64,000 nucleotides of DNA from Arsenicibacter rosenii. Its GTDB lineage: Bacteria > Bacteroidota > Bacteroidia > Cytophagales > Spirosomataceae. The stretch is from the NCBI RefSeq assembly GCF_001870735.1, contig NZ_MORL01000004.1:376250-440249 (forward strand). Reading direction: 5' to 3'. A program made the position numbers and the translations under genes. Shown piece by piece: positions 35,148-43,328 of the stretch. The notes under the pieces were generated by a model. That model was not told where the DNA came from. It ran no database searches and worked only from the letters and a program-made list of their open reading frames with translations. How positions within the stretch are numbered: position 1 is the stretch's first letter; every line of letters begins with the position of its first letter.

Positions 35148-36741
35148 ACAATTTAAATTTCGCCAGTTCTTTGCCGGATTTCTGGTCGTGTGCATGAACG
35201 GTGCAGACGAGGCACGAATCGAAGGAGCGGGCAACCATGCCGACCTCGACCGGATCGTGCGGATCCTCGATTTCGGTACCTTCCAGCGCTGCTTCGATCG
35301 GCCCGGGGTTGCCTTGTTCATCATTCGGACCAACGTTCCAGGTTGTGGGTGCCATCACCTGATAGTTTTTGATTACCCCGTTTTCGATCTCAATCCAGTG
35401 TGCCAGTGAACCACGGGCGGCTTCGGTCGCTCCGAACCCTTTGCCGTCGCGTTCTTCCGGCTTGATGTAGAAATCGCCGTTCAGGTCAATTTCGCGCAGC
35501 CACTGGTCGATTTGCAGGTATAGGCGTGCCGCTTCGTGTACCCGTGCCAGTGCCCGCGTAAACACGTTCGGACCCATCTTGGCGTACACATCACCAAAAA
35601 GCGGATCGTATACCTGATGCGGTTCGAGGTTGTCGGGGTTTGCATTCATCAATACCCGTGCCAGCGGACCGGCTTCGGCGGCATAGTTCATGTAGCGGGG
35701 TGCTTTCGACCACGAATACTTGCCGGAGAAATCGGTATGCTCCAGATTTTGCGAGGCAACCGGCGTCGGCAGCGGCTCATCCCACGGGTGGGCGGCCGGT
35801 ACGTTTTCAAACCACGTATGGGCCACATGCTCTTTGATTTGCAGATGATCAAAGACATGGTAGTTTTTACCGTCGTAGAAACCCGACCGGCTGATGAGCG
35901 CCTTGTTGCGGCCTTCTACTGTCGGATGCTGGTAATGATCTTTGTGCAGATAAGTCCCGTAGGCCACAAATTTGCCTACCCCCTGTCCGAATTTGTGCAG
36001 CCCGAATTCCATACCGGCACGGATAAACAGGCCTAAATCGGAATTGCGCTGCGATTCATTTTCGTCTACCCAGGCCATCAGGTCGTCCCACGTCTGAATC
36101 TGCATGTAGCGCTCAATTGAACAGCCAAGCCACATCGACTCCAGCCATTCCTTACGAAACTCGTTCATGATAGCGTGTGCGCGCGTAATGTCCTTGAGCG
36201 TGGGAGCACACATAACGCCACCCGGCACCATGTAGGACGAATGCGGCCACTGCCCGCCAAAGATGGCGTACACCTCAACCGGCCGGCCGGAGGTCACAAT
36301 CGCCTTCTGAAACGATGTACCGACGTAGGCCGCAAACCGGCGTACAACCTCATCATACAGCGGTTTATTGGCAAATTTCTTATTGGCTAAATCGGTCGCG
36401 AAGATGGCATAAAACCAGCGCGGAATAGACTGGATGGTTTCCGTTGCCTGACCGATGGCGCGCAGCAGCAGGGCGTTTGGCGGCAATGTCGTTTTCCAGG
36501 CGGTATCCAGGGCCGACGAAGCACAGTACAGGTGCGAACCGCCGCAAATCCCGCAGATACGCGGCGTTACGATCAGTCCCGACTGCGGGTCTTTGCCTTC
36601 CATAATTTTTTCGAAGCCACGGAACATCGCTGCCTGGGTGTGAGCCCGCGTTACGACGCCGTTCTCCATGTACACTTTTACGTCAAGGTCACCTTCGACC
36701 CGTCCGACCGGTGAAATATTGAGTTCTTTCCGGATTGCCAT
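35146..36741 (-). CDS. hhyL: [NiFe] hydrogenase large subunit, high-affinity (group 1h/1l-like) type
   Basis: 531 residues, carrying the NiFe(CN)2CO site. Motifs: RVEGDL (14-19), RGFEKIMEG (41-49), L1 motif RICGICGGSH (61-70, ligands C63 and C66) and L2 motif DSCLVCTVH (508-516, ligands C510 and C513). Ser509 stands where Pro is usual in DPCxxCxxH. A 15-residue tail after H516 is the expected maturation peptide. The L1/L2 pattern, together with the small subunit, fits the group of hydrogenases that oxidise atmospheric hydrogen. Start chosen at MAIRKELNIS; the frame is open 96 bp further upstream into the small-subunit gene. Group assignment by eye only. Confidence 0.93.
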   Translation of the reverse strand: MAIRKELNISPVGRVEGDLDVKVYMENGVVTRAHTQAAMFRGFEKIMEGKDPQSGLIVTPRICGICGGSHLYCASSALDTAWKTTLPPNALLLRAIGQATETIQSIPRWFYAIFATDLANKKFANKPLYDEVVRRFAAYVGTSFQKAIVTSGRPVEVYAIFGGQWPHSSYMVPGGVMCAPTLKDITRAHAIMNEFRKEWLESMWLGCSIERYMQIQTWDDLMAWVDENESQRNSDLGLFIRAGMEFGLHKFGQGVGKFVAYGTYLHKDHYQHPTVEGRNKALISRSGFYDGKNYHVFDHLQIKEHVAHTWFENVPAAHPWDEPLPTPVASQNLEHTDFSGKYSWSKAPRYMNYAAEAGPLARVLMNANPDNLEPHQVYDPLFGDVYAKMGPNVFTRALARVHEAARLYLQIDQWLREIDLNGDFYIKPEERDGKGFGATEAARGSLAHWIEIENGVIKNYQVMAPTTWNVGPNDEQGNPGPIEAALEGTEIEDPHDPVEVGMVARSFDSCLVCTVHAHDQKSGKELAKFKL

Positions 36742-36766
36742 GTTTGTGTAAAGTGAGAGTTCGGAA

Positions 36767-37750
36767 TTACTTAGAGCCTTGTGCGTGTGCTTTTTCGATA
36801 CCCACGGCCACTTCGGCGTAGTGCATCGTTTTCTCAAAACCGGCGCGCATGTAATAGCCGATCTTCGAATTACCGGCCGGTACGTCTTTCGGCAGGAAGC
36901 CGAGGTATTTCAGCGTTTTGAAGACACTCCCTTTTTCGAGATCGTGATGCGGGAAGCCCGGTTCCGTACACCCCAGACACGGGTGGTTGGCCCGCGTTTT
37001 CGAGGATTGCCGGTTCCAGAGAATCCGGTTGCAGCTTGCCCGCGTCATTGGTCCGCGACAGCCAACCTCGAAGAAAAGACAGCCATTACCCCGCTTTCCG
37101 AAGCCTCCGTCGACCTTATTGGCAAAGTTGACCACGTTGGTGCAGCCGGTCTGTACAAAGTCAGTGAAGAACGTTTTCGGGCGGTGGAAATCATCCAGCA
37201 GCACGTCGCCGATACGGCCGGTAGCGATAGCCACCAGAATCTGCGAAATCCAGTCAGGGTGGGCCGGACAGCCGGGGATATTGATAACCGGCAACCCGCC
37301 TTTCGACACATAGTCAGCGCCCAGAAAGCCGCCTTTTTTCTCTTTGTGAAACTGTACACCCGTTGACTCCGACGGGTTTGGCTCCACGGCCGGTATACCA
37401 CCCCATGTGGCACAATCGCCGATGGCCACCACGAAACCAACTACGTTCGACAGCTCCTGCACCCAGTCTTTCATGGGCCGGTCGCAGAAATAGTTCATGG
37501 TACCGGTGTTTTTCGGGCCTTTAATAATACTCCCCTCATACACCAGAATATCGCATTGTACTTTACCGGCCAGAATGTCCTGCAACAGGTGGGTAACCTG
37601 TTCGCCTATTTCCAGACCTAGCGAAGGGTGCCACAGAATGTTCACCCCGAAATCGGTTACTAAATCGACCACAGTGGGTTCTTCAGCATTCAGGAACGAC
37701 ATGGTATTGCCGCTGCATGCCCCACCCTGAAGCCAGAGTACGTTTGCCAT
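36767..37750 (-). CDS. hhyS: [NiFe] hydrogenase small subunit, high-affinity (group 1h/1l-like) type
   Basis: 327 residues, three Fe-S clusters. The N-terminus (MANVLWLQGGACSGN) has no Tat signal, so the enzyme should stay in the cytoplasm or face it. The proximal-cluster CxxC is CSGN here (C12, N15); the other expected ligands are C113 (GDCATWGG) and C161 (PGCPAHPDW). Loss of one Cys at the proximal cluster is known from actinobacterial-type enzymes, where an Asp is the fourth ligand. Medial and distal ligands are visible (H189, C203, C224 or C231, C240, C258, C261: NHPCLGC). It starts the structural operon, 25 bp before hhyL, under a double operator. Confidence 0.94.
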   Translation of the reverse strand: MANVLWLQGGACSGNTMSFLNAEEPTVVDLVTDFGVNILWHPSLGLEIGEQVTHLLQDILAGKVQCDILVYEGSIIKGPKNTGTMNYFCDRPMKDWVQELSNVVGFVVAIGDCATWGGIPAVEPNPSESTGVQFHKEKKGGFLGADYVSKGGLPVINIPGCPAHPDWISQILVAIATGRIGDVLLDDFHRPKTFFTDFVQTGCTNVVNFANKVDGGFGKRGNGCLFFEVGCRGPMTRASCNRILWNRQSSKTRANHPCLGCTEPGFPHHDLEKGSVFKTLKYLGFLPKDVPAGNSKIGYYMRAGFEKTMHYAEVAVGIEKAHAQGSK

Positions 37751-37815
37751 GATGAGAGGAGTCTAGTTAAGAGTTGGTTTGAAATTGCACTTAAAGGAGC
37801 ATTTTTATAACTCCG

Positions 37816-37846
37816 GAAAATTAGAAACTATTTTCTAATTTGGAAA
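37816..37846 (-). promoter_or_regulatory. Putative promoter of the hydrogenase structural operon
   Basis: On the minus strand a -33-like TTTC (37843-37846) and a -7-like TAATTTTC (37816-37823, one base off TAnnTTTG) are 19 bp apart. Both lie within or next to the tandem palindromes at 37821-37857. The leader to the small-subunit ATG would be about 60 nt. The -7 match is imperfect and the DNA AT-rich, so this is tentative. Confidence 0.35.
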
Positions 37847-37857
37847 ATTTTTTCTAA
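37821..37857. promoter_or_regulatory. Tandem 18-bp palindromic operators upstream of hydrogenase structural genes
   Basis: TTAGAAACTATTTTCTAA (37821-37838) and TTGGAAAATTTTTTCTAA (37840-37857), centre to centre 19 bp. Both match the motif TTAGAAAANTTTTTCTAA found at three other places, all in the hydrogenase block. They overlap the presumed promoter of the small-subunit gene. Probable binding sites of one or both TetR regulators encoded next to them. Confidence 0.7.
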
Positions 37858-37919
37858 TTTTTTTCAAGTTTACGACACTCCCCGAAAAAGGACTATGATG
37901 GTAATCAGTAGGGGTAATT

Positions 37920-38540
37920 TTACCAGTAGAGTTGCGGAAGAATCGTTACGGAAAACTCTTGTTTTCCCTGAGGAGAGAAGAAGGGTTTGATCAGGTTCCA
38001 GACCCCTGACTTATAGCTGATTTCATCGACTGATCTGGCCATCATCTGCGCTTTGGGAATAAAGAAAATCAGCGCCATCCAGATTTGCTCGGCCAGGGTT
38101 TCGTACTGACCATTCTGTGATTCAGGGAGTAAATCTCCTTTAGCAACCAGAAACTGCAGGCGGCTTTTGAGCTGAATCATCATTTTGGTCATGTTTTCCT
38201 GCCACTGCTGGTGATATGGGGTTGTCAGACCGGCTGTTTTGAAAAACTCAGACAGGTAGAAGTGATTTTTGGCAAAGAAGCGGTAATACTGAGCAATCTG
38301 TGCATCGAAATCCGTTAAGGCAGGCTGGGCGAGGTACTGCCGGAAAATCGTATTGAAGTCCTCAAACAGCTGTTCATACACCGATTCCACAATGGCTTCT
38401 TTATTCTTGAAGTGATAAGCCAGATTGCCTACACTGATGCCCACCTCTTCAGCAATTTGCTGAAGCCGGACACTATCAATGCCGTTTTCGTTAAACAACC
38501 GTACCGAGGCTTCCAGAATCCGTTGCTTCGTGTTATACAT
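37920..38540 (-). CDS. TetR family transcriptional regulator (first of two paralogues)
   Basis: 206 residues. The N-terminal TetR helix-turn-helix is DSVRLQQIAEEVGISVGNLA followed by YHFKNKEAIVESVYE (about 20-55). The ligand-binding C-terminal part is not recognisable. It is closely similar in its DNA-binding part to the second TetR protein (38980-39612). It lies 6 bp downstream of a small unknown gene and is preceded, upstream of that gene, by a copy of the palindrome, which suggests autoregulation. It sits just upstream of the hydrogenase structural operon, its likely main target. Confidence 0.9.
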   Translation of the reverse strand: MYNTKQRILEASVRLFNENGIDSVRLQQIAEEVGISVGNLAYHFKNKEAIVESVYEQLFEDFNTIFRQYLAQPALTDFDAQIAQYYRFFAKNHFYLSEFFKTAGLTTPYHQQWQENMTKMMIQLKSRLQFLVAKGDLLPESQNGQYETLAEQIWMALIFFIPKAQMMARSVDEISYKSGVWNLIKPFFSPQGKQEFSVTILPQLYW

Positions 38541-38546
38541 GGCCGC

Positions 38547-38906
38547 TTAATTGTGCGATAAATTGAGTGACTGAATGGTAATCGACAGCGTACCCCGCTG
38601 ATCTTTAGCGGCTAAACGGCGCATAAATTCTGCTTTCTGGGCAGCGCGTTTAGGACATGGATGGGATGTAATGTTGCGGCGGATAAATTTCAGCGGATTA
38701 TGAATGTGGGCAAATACCAGATCAACGGCCCACTCGCCCTTATACCGGTGAATGTTTTCAATAACGGCGGTGTCAGCCAGCCAGAGATCATCATAATACA
38801 GCCGGAAATCGGTCATATTGCCTTTTCTTTCGACAAAATACTGGCTGTTTAGCCCCTGCATTAGGGCTGTATAAGCGGCTGCATCTATCTGAAATTTCGG
38901 CTTCAT
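38547..38906 (-). CDS. Small protein of unknown function cotranscribed with TetR regulator
   Basis: About 119 residues, not recognised: MKPKFQIDAAAYTALMQGLN at the start, then YFVERKGNMTDFRLYYDDLWL and FAHIHNPLKFIRRNITSH. Soluble, basic, without signal peptide. An ATG 30 bp further upstream is in frame, but a perfect -7 box (38934-38941) covers it, so the inner ATG is chosen. It is the first gene of a two-gene operon with TetR, 6 bp apart. Possible roles include a co-regulator or small sensor; nothing in the sequence decides. Confidence 0.6.
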   Translation of the reverse strand: MKPKFQIDAAAYTALMQGLNSQYFVERKGNMTDFRLYYDDLWLADTAVIENIHRYKGEWAVDLVFAHIHNPLKFIRRNITSHPCPKRAAQKAEFMRRLAAKDQRGTLSITIQSLNLSHN

Positions 38907-38933
38907 CACACGTCTCTGAACAGGGTTCCTGAA

Positions 38934-38965
38934 CAAAGCTACAAAAAAGCCGGTATGAATGGAAA
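38934..38965 (-). promoter_or_regulatory. Promoter of the small-unknown/TetR operon
   Basis: On the minus strand a -33-like TTTC (38962-38965) and a perfect -7 box TAGCTTTG (38934-38941) are 20 bp apart. The palindrome at 38959-38976 covers the -33 box. The -7 box is identical to that of the hypC promoter. Confidence 0.5.
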
Positions 38966-38976
38966 ATATTTTCTAA
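38959..38976. promoter_or_regulatory. 18-bp palindromic operator before the TetR operon
   Basis: ATGGAAAATATTTTCTAA, 14 of 17 defined positions of TTAGAAAANTTTTTCTAA (a central T-to-A change and two changes at the left edge). Centred 30 bp upstream of the -7 box, over the -33 box: the layout of a repressor site for autoregulation. Confidence 0.65.
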
Positions 38977-38979
38977 TAC

Positions 38980-39612
38980 CTAGCCTAAGGAATCAAAGGG
39001 GAGCTGCCGCATATACTCGTACTCTTCTCTCCCCTCAGCAGAGAAACAGGGCGACAGAATGGCCCAGATTGCCTGTTTGAACACGCCTTCTTCCAGTTCT
39101 TTTACCGGTGTCCCCTGCATTACCTGGTAACTCATCCAGGTTTCGGTAATCAGCAGGTAGCGGTCAGCCAGTTGCCCGACGGTATCAGGGGTGACCGGCG
39201 GCTGAAGAGCCCCACGGCTGATGTTGAAGTCCAGAAACAGCTGAATCTGGAGCTTTTGCCAGCCGATGTGCTCACGGTGTTTGCGTTTGATGGCCGGATA
39301 GGCACGCATGATTTCCAGCGTATCGGTAAAGAAAAAGCTATACCGCTGCTGAATCAGCCATGTGTTCTGCAGATGGCGTTCCAGATTGACAAACAGAGGC
39401 ATCACCCGCAGATCGGTCAGAAGTTGCTGCTGTTGTAAAACAATCTGTTCATAGATAAACTCAACCAGATCATCTTTGGTGCGGAAGTGATACGCCAGAT
39501 TGCCAACACTGAGCTGTGCCTCATCAGCAATATGTTGCAGGCGCACACTAACGATGCCGAAACGGTTAAATAAAAACAGGGCCGACTCAACTATCTTCTC
39601 CTTCGTTGTCAT
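38980..39612 (-). CDS. TetR family transcriptional regulator (second paralogue)
   Basis: 210 residues. The helix-turn-helix VSVRLQHIADEAQLSVGNLA followed by YHFRTKDDLVEFIYEQ (about 20-55) differs from the other TetR at few positions, so the two probably recognise the same palindrome and arose by duplication. The C-terminal halves have diverged more, which may mean different signals. It starts 15 bp downstream of the bifunctional-nuclease gene and ends 3 bp before the operator region of the next operon. Confidence 0.9.
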   Translation of the reverse strand: MTTKEKIVESALFLFNRFGIVSVRLQHIADEAQLSVGNLAYHFRTKDDLVEFIYEQIVLQQQQLLTDLRVMPLFVNLERHLQNTWLIQQRYSFFFTDTLEIMRAYPAIKRKHREHIGWQKLQIQLFLDFNISRGALQPPVTPDTVGQLADRYLLITETWMSYQVMQGTPVKELEEGVFKQAIWAILSPCFSAEGREEYEYMRQLPFDSLG

Positions 39613-39627
39613 ACCGCAAAGGTACGG

Positions 39628-40185
39628 TTAGCGGCCGTTTTTCCGGCGTGCAATGGCCTCCCGAATCCGGACAGCGCTTTCGTAATCTTCCTTAGCAATG
39701 ACTTTTGACAGTAACTCTTCGAGCTCTTCCAGCGTATACTCGGCATAGGAGCCTTTTTTTTCGCGGGTTTTATCATCGGGGTAGTAAGCGGATTGTTCGA
39801 TGACTTCGCCGGTGGCAAACAGTGGGCAACCCATCCGGACAGCCAGCGCAATGGCGTCCGACGGGCGGGCATCTACTTCCAGCTCGCCCGTCGCCGTTTT
39901 CAGCCAGACGGATGCATAAAAGACAGATTGCTCAATCCGGTTCAGCACAACCCGGATAACGGTAGCCTGCAATTGCCGGATGATGGAAGCCATCAGGTCA
40001 TGGGTCTGCGGACGAAACGGCTGCATTTTTTCCATAGCAATCGCAATGGCCTGGGCTTCGGTCAGGCCGATAATCAGCGGAATCCGGCGTTTGGTTACGG
40101 TTTCTTCCAGAATCAACGCATATTGACCGGCTTGTGACTGACTTTCTGATAAGGCAATAATCCAGAGTTCGTGGAGAGAGGACAT
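39628..40185 (-). CDS. Bifunctional nuclease family protein (DUF151) with UVR motif
   Basis: 185 residues. The DUF151/bifunctional nuclease domain covers about 1-130 (LILEETVTKRRIPLIIGLTEAQAIAIAME; VDARPSDAIALAVRMGCPLF), and a C-terminal UvrB/UvrC-type motif follows (TLEELEELLSKVIAKEDYESAVRIREAI, about 148-176). Members are widespread in Bacteroidota; nuclease activity has been shown for plant and some bacterial relatives. It lies inside the hydrogenase block, 15 bp before the second TetR gene, but its link to the hydrogenase is unclear. Confidence 0.88.
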   Translation of the reverse strand: MSSLHELWIIALSESQSQAGQYALILEETVTKRRIPLIIGLTEAQAIAIAMEKMQPFRPQTHDLMASIIRQLQATVIRVVLNRIEQSVFYASVWLKTATGELEVDARPSDAIALAVRMGCPLFATGEVIEQSAYYPDDKTREKKGSYAEYTLEELEELLSKVIAKEDYESAVRIREAIARRKNGR

Positions 40186-40320
40186 TTGGTAAAGAGTGAA
40201 AGAGCGAAAGACTGAAAGAGCGGCCGGCCCGCCGTTGCGGTGAACGAGCTACAGGCTGTGGCAAGGCACTTAAGTCATTCGCTGCATAAAGAGGGTGCCG
40301 GCTTTACTGATAACTGATTG

Positions 40321-40542
40321 CTAGCTCAGGTTCGCTTTGAGGAATGAGCAGAGGTGGCCGATGTCGTCGAAGGGCGAAATAACCCATCCTTCGCAGGACA
40401 ACCGGTACAGGTCACGGCTTTCCACTTCGATCCGGAAATTTTTTTCCAGATCAAAATACTTCCCGTCACGGTTGACGACCGTGATATTCATTTCCCTCAG
40501 GGCGTAAGCAACAAAATCTGCTTCGTTGTACTGCATATTCAA
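40321..40542 (-). CDS. Small protein of unknown function next to nickel transporter
   Basis: 73 residues, not recognised (MNMQYNEADFVAYALREMN; CEGWVISPFDDIGHLCSFLKA). Two Cys and one His are present but form no known metal motif. The start overlaps the end of the transporter gene by 4 bp (ATGA), showing translational coupling. It probably serves the same process; function unknown. Confidence 0.6.
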   Translation of the reverse strand: MNMQYNEADFVAYALREMNITVVNRDGKYFDLEKNFRIEVESRDLYRLSCEGWVISPFDDIGHLCSFLKANLS

Positions 40543-41159
40543 CTCAGATGTTCAACAATGACAAAAAGCCCTAATCCGATACACAACAGGGCCGACACCA
40601 GTGTGATACCCATACGCACGGATGGGTGCCGGATGATTCGTCCGGACAGCGGAACGCTGAACAAACCGGCCGCCAGCATCATACCGGCAATTGATCCGAC
40701 ACCAAAAATTGTCAGATAAATAAGCCCGCCCAGGGTTCCGTTAATGGTTGTCAGCACCGACAAAATCAGCGCTCCGCTCCCCGCCAGCCCATGGACAAGC
40801 CCAACCCCATACGCCAGCTTATGGGCATGCGTATGGCCGTTGTGGGCGTGTACTTGTGGTTTAGCACCCTGCACGAGACTGTTTAACCGGAACCCTCCTA
40901 ACATGATCAGCATTCCGCCGACACCGGCCTCAAGGTACCGGAATGCTTCCTCCCTGACGGCAAACCGGCCCAACAGAAACACTCCGCCCACAAGTAAAAT
41001 GGTTGAGGTATGCCCGAGACCCCAGTAAATACCGTCCTTCACAGCGGTCTGCAGGTTATTCCGTCGGGTGACAATGCTGCTCACCGCTACCAGATGGTCG
41101 GCTTCAAAGGCGTGAGTAAACCCAACCACACCCGCGAAAAGTAACGATACTAACTCCAT
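40539..41159 (-). CDS. Nickel/cobalt transporter of NiCoT/UreH type
   Basis: 206 residues, about six membrane segments. The first carries HAFEADHLVAVSSI, the H-x4-DH nickel-binding signature of NiCoT transporters. A short His-rich loop (HAHNGHTHAH, about 103-112) separates the two halves, and a second small signature GVGLVHGLAGSGAL follows. It is shorter than classical HoxN (about 330-350 residues) and closer to UreH/HupE-like permeases. It would supply nickel for the hydrogenase. The start overlaps the end of the NHL gene by 10 bp. Confidence 0.88.
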   Translation of the reverse strand: MELVSLLFAGVVGFTHAFEADHLVAVSSIVTRRNNLQTAVKDGIYWGLGHTSTILLVGGVFLLGRFAVREEAFRYLEAGVGGMLIMLGGFRLNSLVQGAKPQVHAHNGHTHAHKLAYGVGLVHGLAGSGALILSVLTTINGTLGGLIYLTIFGVGSIAGMMLAAGLFSVPLSGRIIRHPSVRMGITLVSALLCIGLGLFVIVEHLS

Positions 41160-42277
41160 AGCGGCGTTTCGGTTAACTGATAAAGAATAATCCGGTGGTT
41201 GCCGGTATCGGCAACGGCCAGCCGGTCTCCGTCGATGCAGATTGAAAAGGGCCAGTAGAGTTGTTTGTCAGTACCGTACCGGGTATTGGCATTTTCGCTG
41301 CCGGTCCGGAAATCGGCATGACCGATCAGGTTGTCAGCCGGCGCAGCGTGTTGATCCGGTACGGTGCCGAACCAGAGCAACCGGCTGTTGCCGGTATCAG
41401 CCACGAAAAGGCCGTCGCCGTAAAAAAAGGCGTCGTAGGTCCAGCTAAGTGTATTTTGGGCCGGAAAAAGTCCGTACTGGTTCATACCATTGGCCTCGAA
41501 CGACGGTTGGCCAATAATCACATCGGCTGGTTGTGTAAAGGCCGTCTGCCAGTTGTTCCATACCATGGTCCGGTAATACTGCGTGTCTGCTACAAGCATT
41601 TGTCCGGCAGGCGAAACCCGCACGGCATACGGCCAGATGGGGCTCAGCGGCTCATAATCGCGTTCGGTAAATGAGGCTTTGCCGATTACTTCATCGGCCG
41701 GAGCAAAGTTTTCGGTTGGAATGGCGTGGTAAAACAAAATCCGCCGGTTGCCGGTATCACACACCCAAAGCCGCTGCCCGTCCGAAAACACACCGTATGG
41801 CCAGTTCAGCGTCTGTGCCGCCGGACTTGCGCCAATACCGTTGACATTCGGCTGATTATGGGCGAAGTCCGGTTGGCCCAGCACGACATCAGCTGCCTGA
41901 CCATGCTGCGTCGGGAAGTGGTGCCAGATCAATACCCGGTGGTTCCAGGCATCAGCAACGATCAGCCGCTGCCCGTCCGACCAGATGCCCGACGGGTATT
42001 GCAGGGTTTGCGCGCTGACACCCGCCCCGCCGTTACGGCCGGTATGCGTGGCCGACTCCTGCCCCAGCACCACATCAGCAGAGGCATAGTCCGCATCCGG
42101 CAGGTTGTTCCAGATAAAAACACGGTTCTGTCCCGTATCAGCCACAATCAGCTTCTGTCCGGCAATCCAGACGCCCCTCGGGGCAAGCAGCGGATTCCCT
42201 GCTTCGCCCCGGAAAATTGCGGCCGAACTGACCAGAGATTCACGGCCGGCAACAGAGGCGGTTACGTTGATGTCCAT
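41150..42277 (-). CDS. NHL-repeat six-bladed beta-propeller protein
   Basis: About 375 residues with six NHL-like repeats: GVWIAGQKLIVADTGQNRV, GIWSDGQRLIVADAWNHRV, GVFSDGQRLWVCDTGNRRI, AVRVSPAGQMLVADTQYYRT, AFFYGDGLFVADTGNSRL and ICIDGDRLAVADTGNHRI. No signal peptide, so it is probably cytoplasmic. NHL proteins are recurring companions of high-affinity hydrogenases; their role is unknown (scaffold or interaction module). The chosen ATG lies 1 bp after the hypE stop; an in-frame ATG 30 bp upstream would overlap the catalytic C-terminus of hypE. Confidence 0.85.
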   Translation of the reverse strand: MDINVTASVAGRESLVSSAAIFRGEAGNPLLAPRGVWIAGQKLIVADTGQNRVFIWNNLPDADYASADVVLGQESATHTGRNGGAGVSAQTLQYPSGIWSDGQRLIVADAWNHRVLIWHHFPTQHGQAADVVLGQPDFAHNQPNVNGIGASPAAQTLNWPYGVFSDGQRLWVCDTGNRRILFYHAIPTENFAPADEVIGKASFTERDYEPLSPIWPYAVRVSPAGQMLVADTQYYRTMVWNNWQTAFTQPADVIIGQPSFEANGMNQYGLFPAQNTLSWTYDAFFYGDGLFVADTGNSRLLWFGTVPDQHAAPADNLIGHADFRTGSENANTRYGTDKQLYWPFSICIDGDRLAVADTGNHRIILYQLTETPLWS

Positions 42278-42278
42278 A

Positions 42279-43328
42279 TCAGCAGATGCGGGGTAATTGT
42301 TCGCCAACCAGCATATTCACCACCCGGCGGCCACCGATCCGGCTCGTCAGGACCACCTGCCGGGGATGATCCGCCACCATCTCACCGATGATGGCCGCGC
42401 CGTCTCCGTGGGGTAGTGTCTGCAACCGGGCTACCAGCGCATCGGCCATATCAGCCGCGACAACGGCCATAAATACGCCTTCGTTGGCCACATACAGCGG
42501 GTCGAGGCCCAGCAGCTCACAGGCACCCGCCACCTCATCGTGCACCGGAATCTGTGCCTGGCGGATGTCTGCGCCCAGGTTTGTATCTCGGGCAATCTCG
42601 TTCAGAACCGTTGCCACGCCACCCCGTGTCGGATCGCGCAGCAGGTGAATGGCTTCGCCAAACTCATCAAGCAACGTCTTTACGGTATGGTTCAGGCTAG
42701 TCGTATCGCTCACAATATCCGTCTCAAAATCAAGCCCTTCCCGCACTGACATGATAGCAATGCCGTGGGTAGCAACCGGCCCTGAGACGATGATTTTATC
42801 GCCGGCGGTTACGCGTCGGGCCGAAATCGCCGCTTTCGGATGTACCTGCCCGATACCGGATGTGTTGATAAAGATTTTATCGCCTTTTCCTTTTTCGACC
42901 ACCTTCGTGTCGCCCGTCACGATCTGTACTCCTGCCCGGTCAGCGGCCGTCCGGATAGCCACCAGAATATCCCGGAACTCGTGCATGGTCAGGCCCTCTT
43001 CGATAATAAAACTCAGTGACAGATATGCCGGAATAGCCCCGCACATCGCCAGATCGTTGACCGTGCCGTTGACCGCCAGCTCCCCGATGTTGCCGCCCGG
43101 AAAAAAGACCGGCGAAATCACGTAGCTATCCGTAGAAAACGCAAGCGGGCCGGTCAGTGTAAAAACGGCGCCGTCATGATGCGTATCGAGCAGCGGGTTT
43201 TTCAGCACCGAAAACACCCCCGATTCCAGTAATTTATTGGTTAAGAGTCCCCCCGACCCATGCCCCAGCGTAATGACCTCAAAGTCAAACTGCGGCATCG
43301 GACAGGCGAGATTGGTTATCGATGTCAT
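42279..43328 (-). CDS. hypE: Hydrogenase maturation factor HypE
   Basis: About 349 residues of the PurM/ThiL-like ATPase family. It dehydrates the carbamoyl group received from HypF to form the cyanide ligands of the active-site iron. It shows LGHGSGGLLTNKLL near the N-terminus, DTHHDGAVF, NGTVNDLAMCGAIP (ATP-binding) and the obligatory C-terminal PRIC, whose last Cys carries the thiocyanate. An ATG 24 bp upstream is in frame but lies in the intergenic repeat; MTSITNLACP is chosen. It forms an operon with hypD upstream and the NHL gene downstream. Confidence 0.96.
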   Translation of the reverse strand: MTSITNLACPMPQFDFEVITLGHGSGGLLTNKLLESGVFSVLKNPLLDTHHDGAVFTLTGPLAFSTDSYVISPVFFPGGNIGELAVNGTVNDLAMCGAIPAYLSLSFIIEEGLTMHEFRDILVAIRTAADRAGVQIVTGDTKVVEKGKGDKIFINTSGIGQVHPKAAISARRVTAGDKIIVSGPVATHGIAIMSVREGLDFETDIVSDTTSLNHTVKTLLDEFGEAIHLLRDPTRGGVATVLNEIARDTNLGADIRQAQIPVHDEVAGACELLGLDPLYVANEGVFMAVVAADMADALVARLQTLPHGDGAAIIGEMVADHPRQVVLTSRIGGRRVVNMLVGEQLPRIC

